DNA of 64,000 nt, taken from Planctomycetota bacterium (GTDB taxonomy: Bacteria; Planctomycetota; UBA1135; GCA-002748355). The position numbers were made by a program, and so were the translations under genes. The notes under the pieces are model-generated. The model had not been told where the DNA came from. It saw only the letters and a program-made list of their open reading frames with translations, and ran no database searches. Shown here piece by piece: positions 8,492-17,795 of this stretch. The DNA is taken from assembly GCA_026984035.1 (NCBI GenBank), contig JALSSW010000047.1:1-64000 (forward strand), in the 5' to 3' direction. How positions within the stretch are numbered: the stretch's first letter is position 1; the number at the start of each line of letters is the position of its first letter.

Positions 8492-10474
8492 ATGGGAAAG
8501 ACCCTGAAAAGAACGAAATACCTAGCAGTGGACACAGGCGGGACCTTCACCGACCTTGTCCTCCTCGACCCTGCCGAGAGGGGCGAGCCCAATGGGGACA
8601 GCCCTTCTTGGTCTGTCCAAAGTGCCAAGGTCCTCTCTACCCCCGAGGATCCAAGCCAGGCCATCCTCCAGGGCATTCGCCTCCTTGGAGCCGAAGGAGA
8701 GGGTGTCCTCCTTCATGGAAGCACCATTGGGCTAAACGCCCTCCTGACCGGCTCACAGGCCAGGGTTGCACTCGTCACGAACGAAGGGTTCGAGGACATC
8801 CTTGAAATCGGCCGTCAAACGCGCTCCGAACTCTATACCCTCCATGTCGGCCCCCGCCCGGTCCTGGTCCCCCGCGAACTCCGCCTCGGCATTCCTGAAC
8901 GCCGCCTCCCCGATGGCCGCATCCTCCGCCAAGTGACAAAGCGGGACACCCATGCTTTGCTCGATAAGATCCGGGCACTTCGCCCGGATGCCCTCGCCAT
9001 CTGCCTGCTCCACAGCTACGCCTTCCCCGAAGATGAACATCGAATCGCAGAGGCCCTCCGCCCCCTGGGCCTGCCCATCACCTGTTCTGCAGATCTCATG
9101 CACAGACATCGCGAGTTCGAGCGTTTCCAAACGGCTGTGGCAAACGCAAGCCTTATCCCGGTCATGGGTCCCTACCTTCAATCCCTCGCGCAAAAAGTTC
9201 ACCCCAAACCGATCTACCTCGCCCAGAACGAGGGCGGTCTCACTCCCCTTAACCAAGCCCAAAGGGCCCCTATTCGCGTCGTCCTTTCAGGCCCTTCAGG
9301 CGGCGCTGCAGCAGCCAAAACCTGGGCCAGGGCATGCGGCTATGAAATGGCCCTCGGCTTCGACATGGGCGGAACTTCGGCGGACGTCGCTCTTTGCGGA
9401 GGTCCCACCGAAATCGAGGACGAAACCCAAATAGGTCCCTTTGCACTGGCCCTCCCCTCGGTTCCGCTGATTACGGTCGGCTGTGGAGGCGGGAGCATCC
9501 TCCACATCGACCAGGGTGGCGCCCTCCGCGTAGGTCCTGAATCAGCCGGTGCCCATCCCGGACCTGCTTGCTATGGCAAAGGTCAGCTTCCCACCCTCAC
9601 TGACGCCCACTTCATTTTGGGTCGCCTCCCAAGCTCCTTGGTAGATGGAAGTTTCCCGCTCCAAATCGAAGCCGCTCGCAAGGCCATCGAACCCCTCGCC
9701 AAGCAGCTGGGGACAAGCCTCAGGGCAACCTGCGAAGCAGCTCTCGAGATCGCAGACTTACAAATGGCAAGACCTCTCCGCCGTTTCTCCGTGGGACGGG
9801 GCTTGGATCCCGCAGAACTCGCCCTGGTCGCCTTCGGGGGGGCAGGAGGACTCCATGCCTGCCGCCTCGCGACTCTTGTCGGAATCCCCACAGTGCTGAT
9901 CCCTCCAAGAGCAGGAGTTCTCTCCGCCGAAGGCATGTTGCTCATGCCCGAGATCCAAGAACAGGACCTAGCTCTCACCCTGGAGGAAATGGAAGAAAGC
10001 CAAGCGATCAAAAAAGCAAACCTCCTCCTGAAGCAAATAAGCAAGCAGGTTCCAAAGGAGGCAAAAGTTCATGGCTTCATTTCCCTTCGCTACAAAGGAA
10101 GTGACACCGAACTCTGGGTGCCCCTCCAAAAAAACCTAAGGAAGGCCTTTCATCGGAGCTTCCAACGGCGCTTCGGTTTCACACAGGATCTCGAGGTCGA
10201 ATGTCTCCGGATTCGGGCAAGAGTTGAGCTGCACCCCATGCAAAGAAGGAAGCGAACCCATTGCGTCCTCAGTTTCCCCCCTTGCAACCCCCCAACCGTG
10301 AAGGACAGCCCTGCCCCTAGCAATTTCTTGAAACGTCGCCACATCGGGACTGAGCCAAGGAAAGGCCCGGTTACGATCCTGGATCCAAACACAACGACCG
10401 TGGTCGAGAAAGGCTGGAGTGTCCAATACAACCCGAACGGTTGCCTGATCCTTCACAAGATCAAGCCGGATTGA
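8492..10474 (+). CDS. Hydantoinase/oxoprolinase A-type ATPase
   Basis: The 660-residue protein has the N-terminal hydantoinase A motif YLAVDTGGTFTDLVLLD and a second actin-fold phosphate motif, GFDMGGTSADVALCGG (about residues 287-302). GCGGGSI and a C-terminal FGGAGGLHACRLA segment, also typical of HyuA/5-oxoprolinase A, follow. Known relatives cleave hydantoins or 5-oxoproline with ATP and usually act with a HyuB subunit. No HyuB lies in this window, so substrate and partner are unknown. I chose the ATG at 8492 because it starts directly before the family N-terminus; a longer frame would overlap plsY. Upstream Shine-Dalgarno sequence is weak. It converges with the kinase gene downstream. 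Confidence 0.85.
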   Translation: MGKTLKRTKYLAVDTGGTFTDLVLLDPAERGEPNGDSPSWSVQSAKVLSTPEDPSQAILQGIRLLGAEGEGVLLHGSTIGLNALLTGSQARVALVTNEGFEDILEIGRQTRSELYTLHVGPRPVLVPRELRLGIPERRLPDGRILRQVTKRDTHALLDKIRALRPDALAICLLHSYAFPEDEHRIAEALRPLGLPITCSADLMHRHREFERFQTAVANASLIPVMGPYLQSLAQKVHPKPIYLAQNEGGLTPLNQAQRAPIRVVLSGPSGGAAAAKTWARACGYEMALGFDMGGTSADVALCGGPTEIEDETQIGPFALALPSVPLITVGCGGGSILHIDQGGALRVGPESAGAHPGPACYGKGQLPTLTDAHFILGRLPSSLVDGSFPLQIEAARKAIEPLAKQLGTSLRATCEAALEIADLQMARPLRRFSVGRGLDPAELALVAFGGAGGLHACRLATLVGIPTVLIPPRAGVLSAEGMLLMPEIQEQDLALTLEEMEESQAIKKANLLLKQISKQVPKEAKVHGFISLRYKGSDTELWVPLQKNLRKAFHRSFQRRFGFTQDLEVECLRIRARVELHPMQRRKRTHCVLSFPPCNPPTVKDSPAPSNFLKRRHIGTEPRKGPVTILDPNTTTVVEKGWSVQYNPNGCLILHKIKPD

Positions 10475-10516
10475 TCCTCTCAGCACAGGCTCACAAAGAA
10501 ACCGAGCTGGAGGGAC

Positions 10517-13216
10517 TCAATCTTTTTTCCGCCAACGGTCCAAGCCAAAGTTCCGAAGTCCATATTTCTGACAATATCGCTCTCTACGTTGGAAAAGCTC
10601 CTGGGCCTTTTTTTTGTTGCCCATGGCCTCTTGCGCCAGGCCCATCACCCCCAAGACCCCCAGGTTAAAGCGCGTTCCCGGAATCCGTGCCGAAAGAATC
10701 AAGCCCTTTTCGGCCTCCCTGTATGCCTCCAAGTTTTGAGAACGTAGATAGAGCAGTCGAGCGACACAGAGGTGGAAGAAAATTTTTGTCGCCAGTTCGC
10801 TTTTCCCTTCTTGCACAAAGAAAGGACGCACCTCGTCCAGAAGTTCCTGAGCTTTTTTCACTTCTCCATGATCCAGCAACCTGGAAGAGGCCATGATAAA
10901 AAAAGCGTTTCGGCCCGCCTTACCCCCATCTCCCACGGATCTGTAATCCTGAATCAGAGAAAGGAGTTCGGCCAAACCTTCCTTCTTCATGCCATGGAGG
11001 AAGAGTTGCTGACAATAAACTTTTCTCAAATTCAAGGTGATCGGATGTTTTTCACCATAAACCTTGGCCCCTAGGCGGGAGGCCCTTCGAGCCTTTGCAA
11101 GAGATGTCTCCTTCTGAGTGCCGGGAAGATCAAAAGAAACCCGTAAACCCAAAAGACGGGCCATCTCCTCACTTTCTCCCCCAAAGAGCGAAGCACAAAG
11201 CCCTTCTACCTGGTCGAAGGTAGAAGCGGCCTCATGGTCCTGACCATCCATGGCAAGAACCTTCGCGTATACCTTGAGAAAGAAGAAGCGATCCTCCAGC
11301 CCAACCTCTTGAGGGTTCCCTGCAATAAAAGCCGTCCCTCGCTTCAGGATGGTTAAGGCTTCTTTCGACTTCCCTTGATCGGCTGTGAGACGAGCGAGAT
11401 CCCGGAGCTGCCGCAAAAAAACAGGTCCCCCGCCCGGAGCCTGTTCCACAAGGGAGAGCCCCTCTCGAAGGAGCCCCAAGGCCTCCAAGGGCCTTCCCCG
11501 CGCCACTAACAGCTCCGCAAGCTCCTCCTTGCTCTGGCAAACAGGAATAGAGGCCTCGCTGAACAAGGCCAAGCGCATCGCCAAGGCTTCGCGATGCAAG
11601 GGCTCGCTTTTTTCATAGGAAGACATTGCATGATAAAGAAAGGCCAAATCCCGCAAACTCTGAGCAAGGTCCGCATTGGGCTTTGCCCCATAGAGTTTCC
11701 GGCGAAGCCTCAAGGCCATTTGCAACTGGGGAAGCGCCCTTTGGTGAAAACCGATCTTGGTGTAATGCCTCCCCAACATGGCCCGAAGACGCGCTTCCTG
11801 AGCCGGAAGTAATTCTCCCTTCCCCACATCCTGATCCAAGGCTTTCTCGATGCCGGCAAGAGCTCCCACCATCACCTTAGCAGTCCCGCTCTTCCCCCCG
11901 GGTCCCAGATCCCGAATTGCTCCTGAAATAATCGCAAGACTTCGCTCTAGGCCCTCAGCCTTCTGCTGGGCCTTTTTGGCCCCCCAATAGGAAAACAGCG
12001 AAACCCCGCCCAAAGCCCCGGACACCGCAAAAAGGAGGGTATAAAAAAGAGCCATTCGACGGTTCCGTTTAAGGAACTTCCCGAAAAGATCTCCAAAACT
12101 GGGTTCCCTTGCCTGCACAGGGAATCCATCCAAATACGCCCGCAAATCCTGAAGTAAGGCGGCAGCACCCGAGTAGCGGTTTTTCGGCTTCTTCTCTAAA
12201 CACTTTAGGAGGATCAATCCCAAATCCTTGGGAAAGCCTTTCCTCAAGCTTCTTGGATCACGGATGGGTTCCTCCAAAATCCGCTTGGCCATCTCCCTTC
12301 GTTCATTCTCAAGAAACTCAACAGGGCGTCGACCAAGGAGCAACTCATAAAGGATAAAACCCAGTTGGTAAACATCTGTCCTCGTACTGAACTCTTCTGC
12401 CTGTCCCCTTACCTGCTCGGGAGCTAAATAGGGAAAGGTCCCAGCCATCTTTTCGGGGGCCTTACCCTGGCCTTGAGGATTGGAATCGTGAGAATCCAGG
12501 CCCATGTGTTGCAATTTCGAAAGTCCAAAATCCAGCAACTTCAACTGCCCTTTTTCATTCACCAAGATATTGCTGGGTTTCAAATCCAAGTGGAGAATCC
12601 CTTTGGATTCAATAAAGGCAACGGCTTCCACCAAGGAGAGAAAGACTTTGAGAACTTCCCTGATTCCCAAATCATGCTCTCGGACATACTGGCGAAGATT
12701 GACGCCTTGAACCAACTCCATCGCCAAGAAGGTGAACCTTTTCTCAAAAAAACCGGCCCGATAAAGGACGGCGATGTTTGGATGGAGAAGCTTTGCGAGA
12801 GCTTTCATCTCCCGCTGAAGTGCCTGGTCTCTATTTTCAGATTTTTCCCCTTCAAAACGCGAAACTTTGAGGGCGACTTTGCGACCGGTTCGATCCTCAA
12901 TCGCCTCATAGACGATCCCCATCCCTCCTTCCCCGATTTTTTTTTGGATCACAAAATCATCGATCCGCATCCCTGGGAGCAATGTTTTCACGGGACGATA
13001 ATCGGGATGAAGCACCCGAAATAAGGTCTCCTCTCGATCTTCCGTATCCTCAAGGAGGTCATCCAGGAAAAAACCTTTTCCTTGCCGAAAACGGTCCAAG
13101 GCTTCATCTAAGCGTAAATCCAAACCCTCATGGGCTTTTTGGGTCTCCTCTGTCCTGAGAGCATCCTGGCTCTTGGACTCCCCTTTCAATTCATGGACTC
13201 CCGCTGTTTTCCCCAC
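10517..13216 (-). CDS. Membrane Ser/Thr protein kinase with periplasmic TPR repeats
   Basis: The 899-residue protein has a Hanks-type kinase domain at about residues 88-365: Gly loop GEGGMGIV (95-102), VALK Lys117, HLDLKPSN (His209-Asp211, with Leu in place of the HRD Arg), DFG 229-231 and APE 266-268. One transmembrane segment at about 388-410 is followed by about 450 residues of TPR-like helical repeats that should lie outside the cytoplasm. The catalytic residues look intact. The start is a GTG that overlaps the ECF sigma gene by 31 bases; other nearby starts are possible. ECF-kinase pairs of this kind are known in Planctomycetota, so kinase control of the neighbouring sigma factor is a reasonable inference. 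Its targets are unknown. Confidence 0.9.
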   Translation of the reverse strand: MGKTAGVHELKGESKSQDALRTEETQKAHEGLDLRLDEALDRFRQGKGFFLDDLLEDTEDREETLFRVLHPDYRPVKTLLPGMRIDDFVIQKKIGEGGMGIVYEAIEDRTGRKVALKVSRFEGEKSENRDQALQREMKALAKLLHPNIAVLYRAGFFEKRFTFLAMELVQGVNLRQYVREHDLGIREVLKVFLSLVEAVAFIESKGILHLDLKPSNILVNEKGQLKLLDFGLSKLQHMGLDSHDSNPQGQGKAPEKMAGTFPYLAPEQVRGQAEEFSTRTDVYQLGFILYELLLGRRPVEFLENERREMAKRILEEPIRDPRSLRKGFPKDLGLILLKCLEKKPKNRYSGAAALLQDLRAYLDGFPVQAREPSFGDLFGKFLKRNRRMALFYTLLFAVSGALGGVSLFSYWGAKKAQQKAEGLERSLAIISGAIRDLGPGGKSGTAKVMVGALAGIEKALDQDVGKGELLPAQEARLRAMLGRHYTKIGFHQRALPQLQMALRLRRKLYGAKPNADLAQSLRDLAFLYHAMSSYEKSEPLHREALAMRLALFSEASIPVCQSKEELAELLVARGRPLEALGLLREGLSLVEQAPGGGPVFLRQLRDLARLTADQGKSKEALTILKRGTAFIAGNPQEVGLEDRFFFLKVYAKVLAMDGQDHEAASTFDQVEGLCASLFGGESEEMARLLGLRVSFDLPGTQKETSLAKARRASRLGAKVYGEKHPITLNLRKVYCQQLFLHGMKKEGLAELLSLIQDYRSVGDGGKAGRNAFFIMASSRLLDHGEVKKAQELLDEVRPFFVQEGKSELATKIFFHLCVARLLYLRSQNLEAYREAEKGLILSARIPGTRFNLGVLGVMGLAQEAMGNKKKAQELFQRRERYCQKYGLRNFGLDRWRKKD

Positions 13217-13809
13217 TGCTTTTTAAGATTCCTCACCCCTCGCAAGACCAACATCGCCGCCGCAGCCCGGTTCATCCCAAGTGCTTCCCCAATCTCACGG
13301 CTTGTCAAACCATCAATGAAGGCCATGATCACAGCTTCACTCTGCCTTTTGGGCAGCCGAGCCACCTGTCCCACGACTCGTTCGAACAGTTCCGAGCGCC
13401 CTACCCGAGAAGAGGGGCTTGTGATCGATGCTCGCAAGCTTTGGAAGAGATCCCCTCCACCTGCGGACACCGAAGTTTGGGCCCCAAGGGGCGGTAGAGA
13501 CCTACCCCCTCTCCAGGCCCCATTCCTGCGAAAGTAATCCTGGACCTTGTGCCGAACAATCCCCGAAAGATATGCAAAAAACTGAGCACCCCCCTCACCC
13601 CTAAAACGAGACAAAGAAGGGATCAAAGCAGCATGAACCTCTTGGATGAGATCCTCCACACAGTGCCAATCCGCAGAAGCCCGCCCTAAGCGGTAGCGAA
13701 CCATGCCTTCGAGCCGAGGTCCAATCTCTACAAGCAAAGACTCAATGGCAGCCGAATCTCCTTGGCTTGCAGGCAAGAGGAAGCGTTGAATCCTTTGTTC
13801 CATGGGCAT
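13186..13809 (-). CDS. ECF-type RNA polymerase sigma factor
   Basis: The 207-residue protein has sigma region 2 at about residues 25-95 (CVEDLIQEVHAALIPSLSRFRGEG, AYLSGIVRHKVQDYFRR). Region 4 at about 140-200 contains the helix-turn-helix LTSREIGEALGMNRAAAAMLV. There is no region 1 or 3, as expected for the extracytoplasmic-function class. It is expected to direct core RNA polymerase to a small regulon. No anti-sigma factor gene is adjacent; the overlapping downstream Ser/Thr kinase is the likely regulator (inference from known ECF-kinase pairs). ATGs at 13809 and 13803 are both possible starts. Confidence 0.92.
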   Translation of the reverse strand: MPMEQRIQRFLLPASQGDSAAIESLLVEIGPRLEGMVRYRLGRASADWHCVEDLIQEVHAALIPSLSRFRGEGGAQFFAYLSGIVRHKVQDYFRRNGAWRGGRSLPPLGAQTSVSAGGGDLFQSLRASITSPSSRVGRSELFERVVGQVARLPKRQSEAVIMAFIDGLTSREIGEALGMNRAAAAMLVLRGVRNLKKQWGKQRESMN

Positions 13810-13860
13810 GCCTGGATTCTCGCCGGAGAAGGCAATCCGGTCAAGCCGTATTAATAAAGA

Positions 13861-15855
13861 CTATTTAAAGGGATAAACTCGAAGAAGAACGACTCCATGC
13901 CTTGGAACCCGAGCCGCAAAAGAGGTGACAGGTTCCCCCTTTTTCTCCATAGCAAGATCCTTTTGGCGCCACAGATCCCGGACTCTGGAAACATGGCGAA
14001 ACCCCAAAACCTTGTAAGAGAATTGAATGTCCCCCTCCACTTCGTCCCTGTTGAAGAGTCCCACAGCCTTGCTGCCGTCTTCCATACCCTTCGCCCAGAT
14101 TTCATATCCCCCATCTTTCCAGATCAGATGAGCCTGCTCTCCAAGCGGATCTTGATTGACATCCAGGACCTCGTCGTTCGTCAAAAGGCTTAGGGTAAAG
14201 GCATCCATATCCACAAGGTCATTCCCTAGAAGCAGGGGAGCTGCGAGGAGGCACCAGAGGGACATATGGCTATACTGCTCATTGGGAGTCAATCGAGTCG
14301 GATGCAAATTGGGTCCCCAGCCCACCTTCCCAAGCACCAACATATCCGGGTCGTTCCAGTGGCCCGGACCGGCAGCCTCCGCAAACCGGCCCTGTTGGAA
14401 TCCAATTTGAGAAACACTTCCCCATGTATCTCGTATATCCCCCGTAGTCCGCCAACAGTTTCCGCCGACCTCTTCGCCCCACTCCCAAACACGGGCAAAT
14501 CCATATTGGCAAATACTGAAAACAATGTCCCGCTTCTGTTTCTTCAAAAGAGAACCCATCAGTTGGTAGGGTTTCTTATGTTGGGCAAGAGTCATCCTCT
14601 TAAAAAGGGAGCGATATCCGCAGAGATCATATTTCAGATAGTCAAAGCCCCATTCGGCAAAGCGCTGCGCGTCTTTCTCTTCATGCTGATAGGCCCCCTC
14701 GAAACCTGCGCAAGTATAAGGCCCGGGTGAGGTATAGAGCCCGGCTTTCAACCCCAGGCCATGGATATACTCCGTCAAAGCCTTCATGTCAGGAAAGCGT
14801 TTATTGGAAAGAATGCGCCCTTCTGCATCCCGGGTCGGTCCTCCAAGAATGGGATCTTGGGAATTTTTTTTGACCATCCAACAGTCATCGATGTTGATGT
14901 ACTGCCATCCATAATTCACCAGGCCTGATTCCACCATGGCCTTGGCACTCGAGCGGATTTTCACATCGTCTACGGAAGTGGCCCAGCAGTTCCACGAATT
15001 CCACCCCATGGGAGGAGTCAATGCGATCTTGTCACCCACAACAAGACGGAAGGGGCGTTGGGCCGCTCCAAAAGCGTTCTTGGCCTTGAAGACCAATGGG
15101 TAAGTCCCTCTTTTAGAAAGAGATCCCCTCACAATCCCTGTGGCGGAGTCCAGTTTGAGACCCTTGGGAAGCCCCTCAATCTCAAAGCTCATAGGCCGAA
15201 TCCCGGTCGCGGGGATCCGGAAAAGAACGGGAGAATCGGGACGCACACCCAAGATCCGAGACCCATGAATCTTGGGCTTAGGTCCTGGGGGTGGGGTGAG
15301 AATCACAGCTTTCTCCACAGGATAAGGTTTTGCTTGGGGGACTTTACCGGCATAGAGAATGTGTGCATTCCCCCAGTCTGCATGGTCATAATCCATGCCA
15401 TCTGCACCCGGTTGTGTCAGAAGGACGAGTTCTTTGAGCCCCTTAAGGGGAAGGTCGACTTCAAAGGGCTCTTCACCGCCTTTGAGAAGTCGGGTCCGGA
15501 GCAACTCCTTCCCGTCTCCCAGGATTCGGAAAAAGACGCTTCCCCGCTTCCCAACTTCCGCATCCAGCCCTACCCAAGCTCGAAAACGGAGGGCCTGTCC
15601 ATCCAGGGCAATTCGAAACAGACTTGAAGCATGACTCCCGATTCCATGGCGAAACTTTTTGGAGCCGACCTGCAGAGGATGTCCATCCACAGACTTCCCT
15701 TTTTGGACAGTCCCCCAATCCTGACGGAAGGAGGAGAGGTCCATCTCTTCCAAGCGTAATACTTTGGCGGACTCTTGTCCTCTCGCCACAGCCAAGGTGG
15801 AAAGAAGGAAGGAAAGAAAGAAGGAAAGATACAACATGCTTGAACCCATCCTCAT
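13861..15855 (-). CDS. Secreted GH27 alpha-galactosidase with NPCBM domain
   Basis: The 664-residue precursor has a signal peptide (about 1-27). An NPCBM-type carbohydrate-binding domain follows (about 30-170, with KKFRHGIGSHASS and FRAWVGLDAEVG), then a putative Ig-like domain (about 190-275). The glycoside hydrolase family 27 barrel begins LTPPMGWNSWNCWATSVDD. The predicted nucleophile is Asp410 in LKYDLCGY and the acid/base is Asp473 in CWRTTGDIRDTW. It should hydrolyse terminal alpha-galactosides or alpha-N-acetylgalactosaminides outside the cytoplasm. The ATG at 15855 overlaps the ETF-QO stop as TGATG, suggesting coupling, but an ATG at 15837 (GAGG 12 bases upstream) also gives a good signal peptide. 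Confidence 0.93.
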   Translation of the reverse strand: MRMGSSMLYLSFFLSFLLSTLAVARGQESAKVLRLEEMDLSSFRQDWGTVQKGKSVDGHPLQVGSKKFRHGIGSHASSLFRIALDGQALRFRAWVGLDAEVGKRGSVFFRILGDGKELLRTRLLKGGEEPFEVDLPLKGLKELVLLTQPGADGMDYDHADWGNAHILYAGKVPQAKPYPVEKAVILTPPPGPKPKIHGSRILGVRPDSPVLFRIPATGIRPMSFEIEGLPKGLKLDSATGIVRGSLSKRGTYPLVFKAKNAFGAAQRPFRLVVGDKIALTPPMGWNSWNCWATSVDDVKIRSSAKAMVESGLVNYGWQYINIDDCWMVKKNSQDPILGGPTRDAEGRILSNKRFPDMKALTEYIHGLGLKAGLYTSPGPYTCAGFEGAYQHEEKDAQRFAEWGFDYLKYDLCGYRSLFKRMTLAQHKKPYQLMGSLLKKQKRDIVFSICQYGFARVWEWGEEVGGNCWRTTGDIRDTWGSVSQIGFQQGRFAEAAGPGHWNDPDMLVLGKVGWGPNLHPTRLTPNEQYSHMSLWCLLAAPLLLGNDLVDMDAFTLSLLTNDEVLDVNQDPLGEQAHLIWKDGGYEIWAKGMEDGSKAVGLFNRDEVEGDIQFSYKVLGFRHVSRVRDLWRQKDLAMEKKGEPVTSFAARVPRHGVVLLRVYPFK

Positions 15856-17567
15856 CACAAGAGGTGATAGCCTGGTCCCCCCCCTCCCTCAGGAGTTACC
15901 CAGTTAATGATTTGGTAGGGATCCACAATATCGCAGGTCTTGCAATGCACGCAGTTACTCGGATTCAGCTGCAAATGCCCACTTCCCTCCTCTACCCACT
16001 CATAGACCTGGGCGGGACAAAAGAACCGGCAGGGGTTGCCATACTCTTGAGTGCACTTGCTTGCGCACACATCCGGCTCCAGAATCTGGAGGTGGCTTGG
16101 TTGATCCTCCTCGTGGATGGTCCCCGAGCGAAACACATCCGTCACCTTGTCAAAGGTCAGGGACCCCAACTCCGGCAACTTGGGAGGCTCCGGGATCTTC
16201 CGTCCATTCAACTTTTCCTTGGTTGCATAATCCGGAATCGATGGCAGGCCATCCCTCCAAAGAGTCCCCTTTCCTCCAAAGAGGGTCACAAATGCGGCAT
16301 TGATCATCCCGGCGGTGCGACCCTTCTCAAATCCCTGATGGAAGTTACGAGTCGCATAGAGTTCAGTCTTGGCCCAACTTTGCTCAAAGCGCTGACGAAA
16401 GCCTGCAAGGCTCTCCCCGGAAAGGATCTCCGCCGGGTTTTCTGCGACTTGCTCTTTTTTCAGGGCTTCAAAAATCGTTTCTGCAGCAAGTTTGCCGCTC
16501 AAAAAAGCCAAGTGAATGCCTTTGAGCCGCATGTTATTCATGAACCCAGCGTTGTCACCGATGAGGATGAACCCATCCCCTGTGGGTTTAGGCATGGAAA
16601 AGAATCCGCCGGCCGGGAGGGATTTTGCCCCATAGTCCAGCATCTCTCCCCCTTCCAGGATCGCGCGCAGCTTGGGATGGGTTTTGAAGAGTTGGAAGTA
16701 ACGGTGGGGATCGGTTGAAGGGTCCTTGTAATCCAAACTGGTCACAAAGCCGACGGAAACCAGGCGCCCTCCCCCAGGCCCATCCCCCATTCCATAAATC
16801 CATCCTCCCCCTGTCACCGTCTTGGGATGCGGCCATCCCATTGCATGCAGCACAAAGCCGGATTCAAAACGGTCCTTGGGAACCTCCCAAACCTCCTTGA
16901 CTCCTGTCTCGTAATTTTGAGGGTTCCTGCCCTGAAGCGAGAGTTTCTGGATCAAACCTTTTGTCAAAGACCCGCGGCTCCCCTCGGCCAAGACAGTCAC
17001 CTTGCCTTGGACGATCCCCCCGGGTTCGTAGTTCGACTTTGGTTTCCCCTCCTTGTCCAGGCCTGCGTCCGCCAGCTGAACTCCTTTGACCTTGTTCCCC
17101 TCGTAGACCAATTCCCGGCCAGGAAATCCTGGGAAAATCGCGACCCCCTTTTCTTCGACCTTTTCCCCAAACCAGCGAATCAGTTTATTGAGAGAAACAA
17201 CGTAGCAGCCATGGTTGCGGAGGGAGGGTGGCGTAAAGGGAAGTTTTTTTCCCCCTCCTTCCTTGAAGCTCCAAACTTCATCCCCAGTGACCTCGGCTTC
17301 GATCGGCGCGCCTTGCTCCTTCCAGTCGGGCATGATTTCGGCGATCCCTTTGGGATCCATGACCGCACCGGAAAAGATATGAGCACCAACCTCCTTCCCC
17401 TTCTCTAAGACCACAATCTCGGGCTCAAGAGGGGGGCCCTCAGCTTTCGCATTGTGCGCATCACAGAGGGTTTGCAGATGGTATGCAGTGGCCAACCCAG
17501 CCGGGCCTGCCCCTACAATGACCACATCAAACTCCATTACTTCTCGATCGACCAAACCTTCCTCCAT
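15855..17567 (-). CDS. Electron-transfer flavoprotein:quinone oxidoreductase
   Basis: The 570-residue protein has an N-terminal FAD-binding motif (FDVVIVGAGPAGLATAYHL) and the ETF-QO core. The C-terminal 4Fe-4S domain has Cys ligands in CASKCTQEYGNPC and CVHCKTC. It passes electrons from acyl-CoA dehydrogenases, through ETF, into the membrane quinone pool. The acyl-CoA dehydrogenase at 34522-35664 and the enoyl-CoA hydratase at 22644-23432 belong to the same beta-oxidation chemistry, although they are unlinked here. The start is uncertain: ATG 17567, an internal TTG with GGAGG just upstream, or ATG 17537 are all compatible. Confidence 0.94.
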   Translation of the reverse strand: MEEGLVDREVMEFDVVIVGAGPAGLATAYHLQTLCDAHNAKAEGPPLEPEIVVLEKGKEVGAHIFSGAVMDPKGIAEIMPDWKEQGAPIEAEVTGDEVWSFKEGGGKKLPFTPPSLRNHGCYVVSLNKLIRWFGEKVEEKGVAIFPGFPGRELVYEGNKVKGVQLADAGLDKEGKPKSNYEPGGIVQGKVTVLAEGSRGSLTKGLIQKLSLQGRNPQNYETGVKEVWEVPKDRFESGFVLHAMGWPHPKTVTGGGWIYGMGDGPGGGRLVSVGFVTSLDYKDPSTDPHRYFQLFKTHPKLRAILEGGEMLDYGAKSLPAGGFFSMPKPTGDGFILIGDNAGFMNNMRLKGIHLAFLSGKLAAETIFEALKKEQVAENPAEILSGESLAGFRQRFEQSWAKTELYATRNFHQGFEKGRTAGMINAAFVTLFGGKGTLWRDGLPSIPDYATKEKLNGRKIPEPPKLPELGSLTFDKVTDVFRSGTIHEEDQPSHLQILEPDVCASKCTQEYGNPCRFFCPAQVYEWVEEGSGHLQLNPSNCVHCKTCDIVDPYQIINWVTPEGGGGPGYHLL

Positions 17568-17795
17568 GGATTTCTGAATCCGATTTAGTAATAGAGCTTA
17601 GCCCGGAGGTTTCCCGAGATCGAACCTAGAGAACGCAAAGTCCTAAAAGGTCCCAAAAGGGCCTGGATAAAACCCGGGGCACCTGGAAGAGAGGTTGAGA
17701 ACTCAAAGAATTGAAGGATGGGTCCTTGCGACTTGGAAAAGCCGAAAAATGTTGTAAAAGTGTTCCCTACTTATTCCGATTGAGGAAGCTGGGTT

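Noticed and set aside
15624-16718. 364-codon plus-strand frame across the GH27/ETF-QO junction
   Set aside because: It covers two well-supported minus-strand genes and encodes no recognisable domain.
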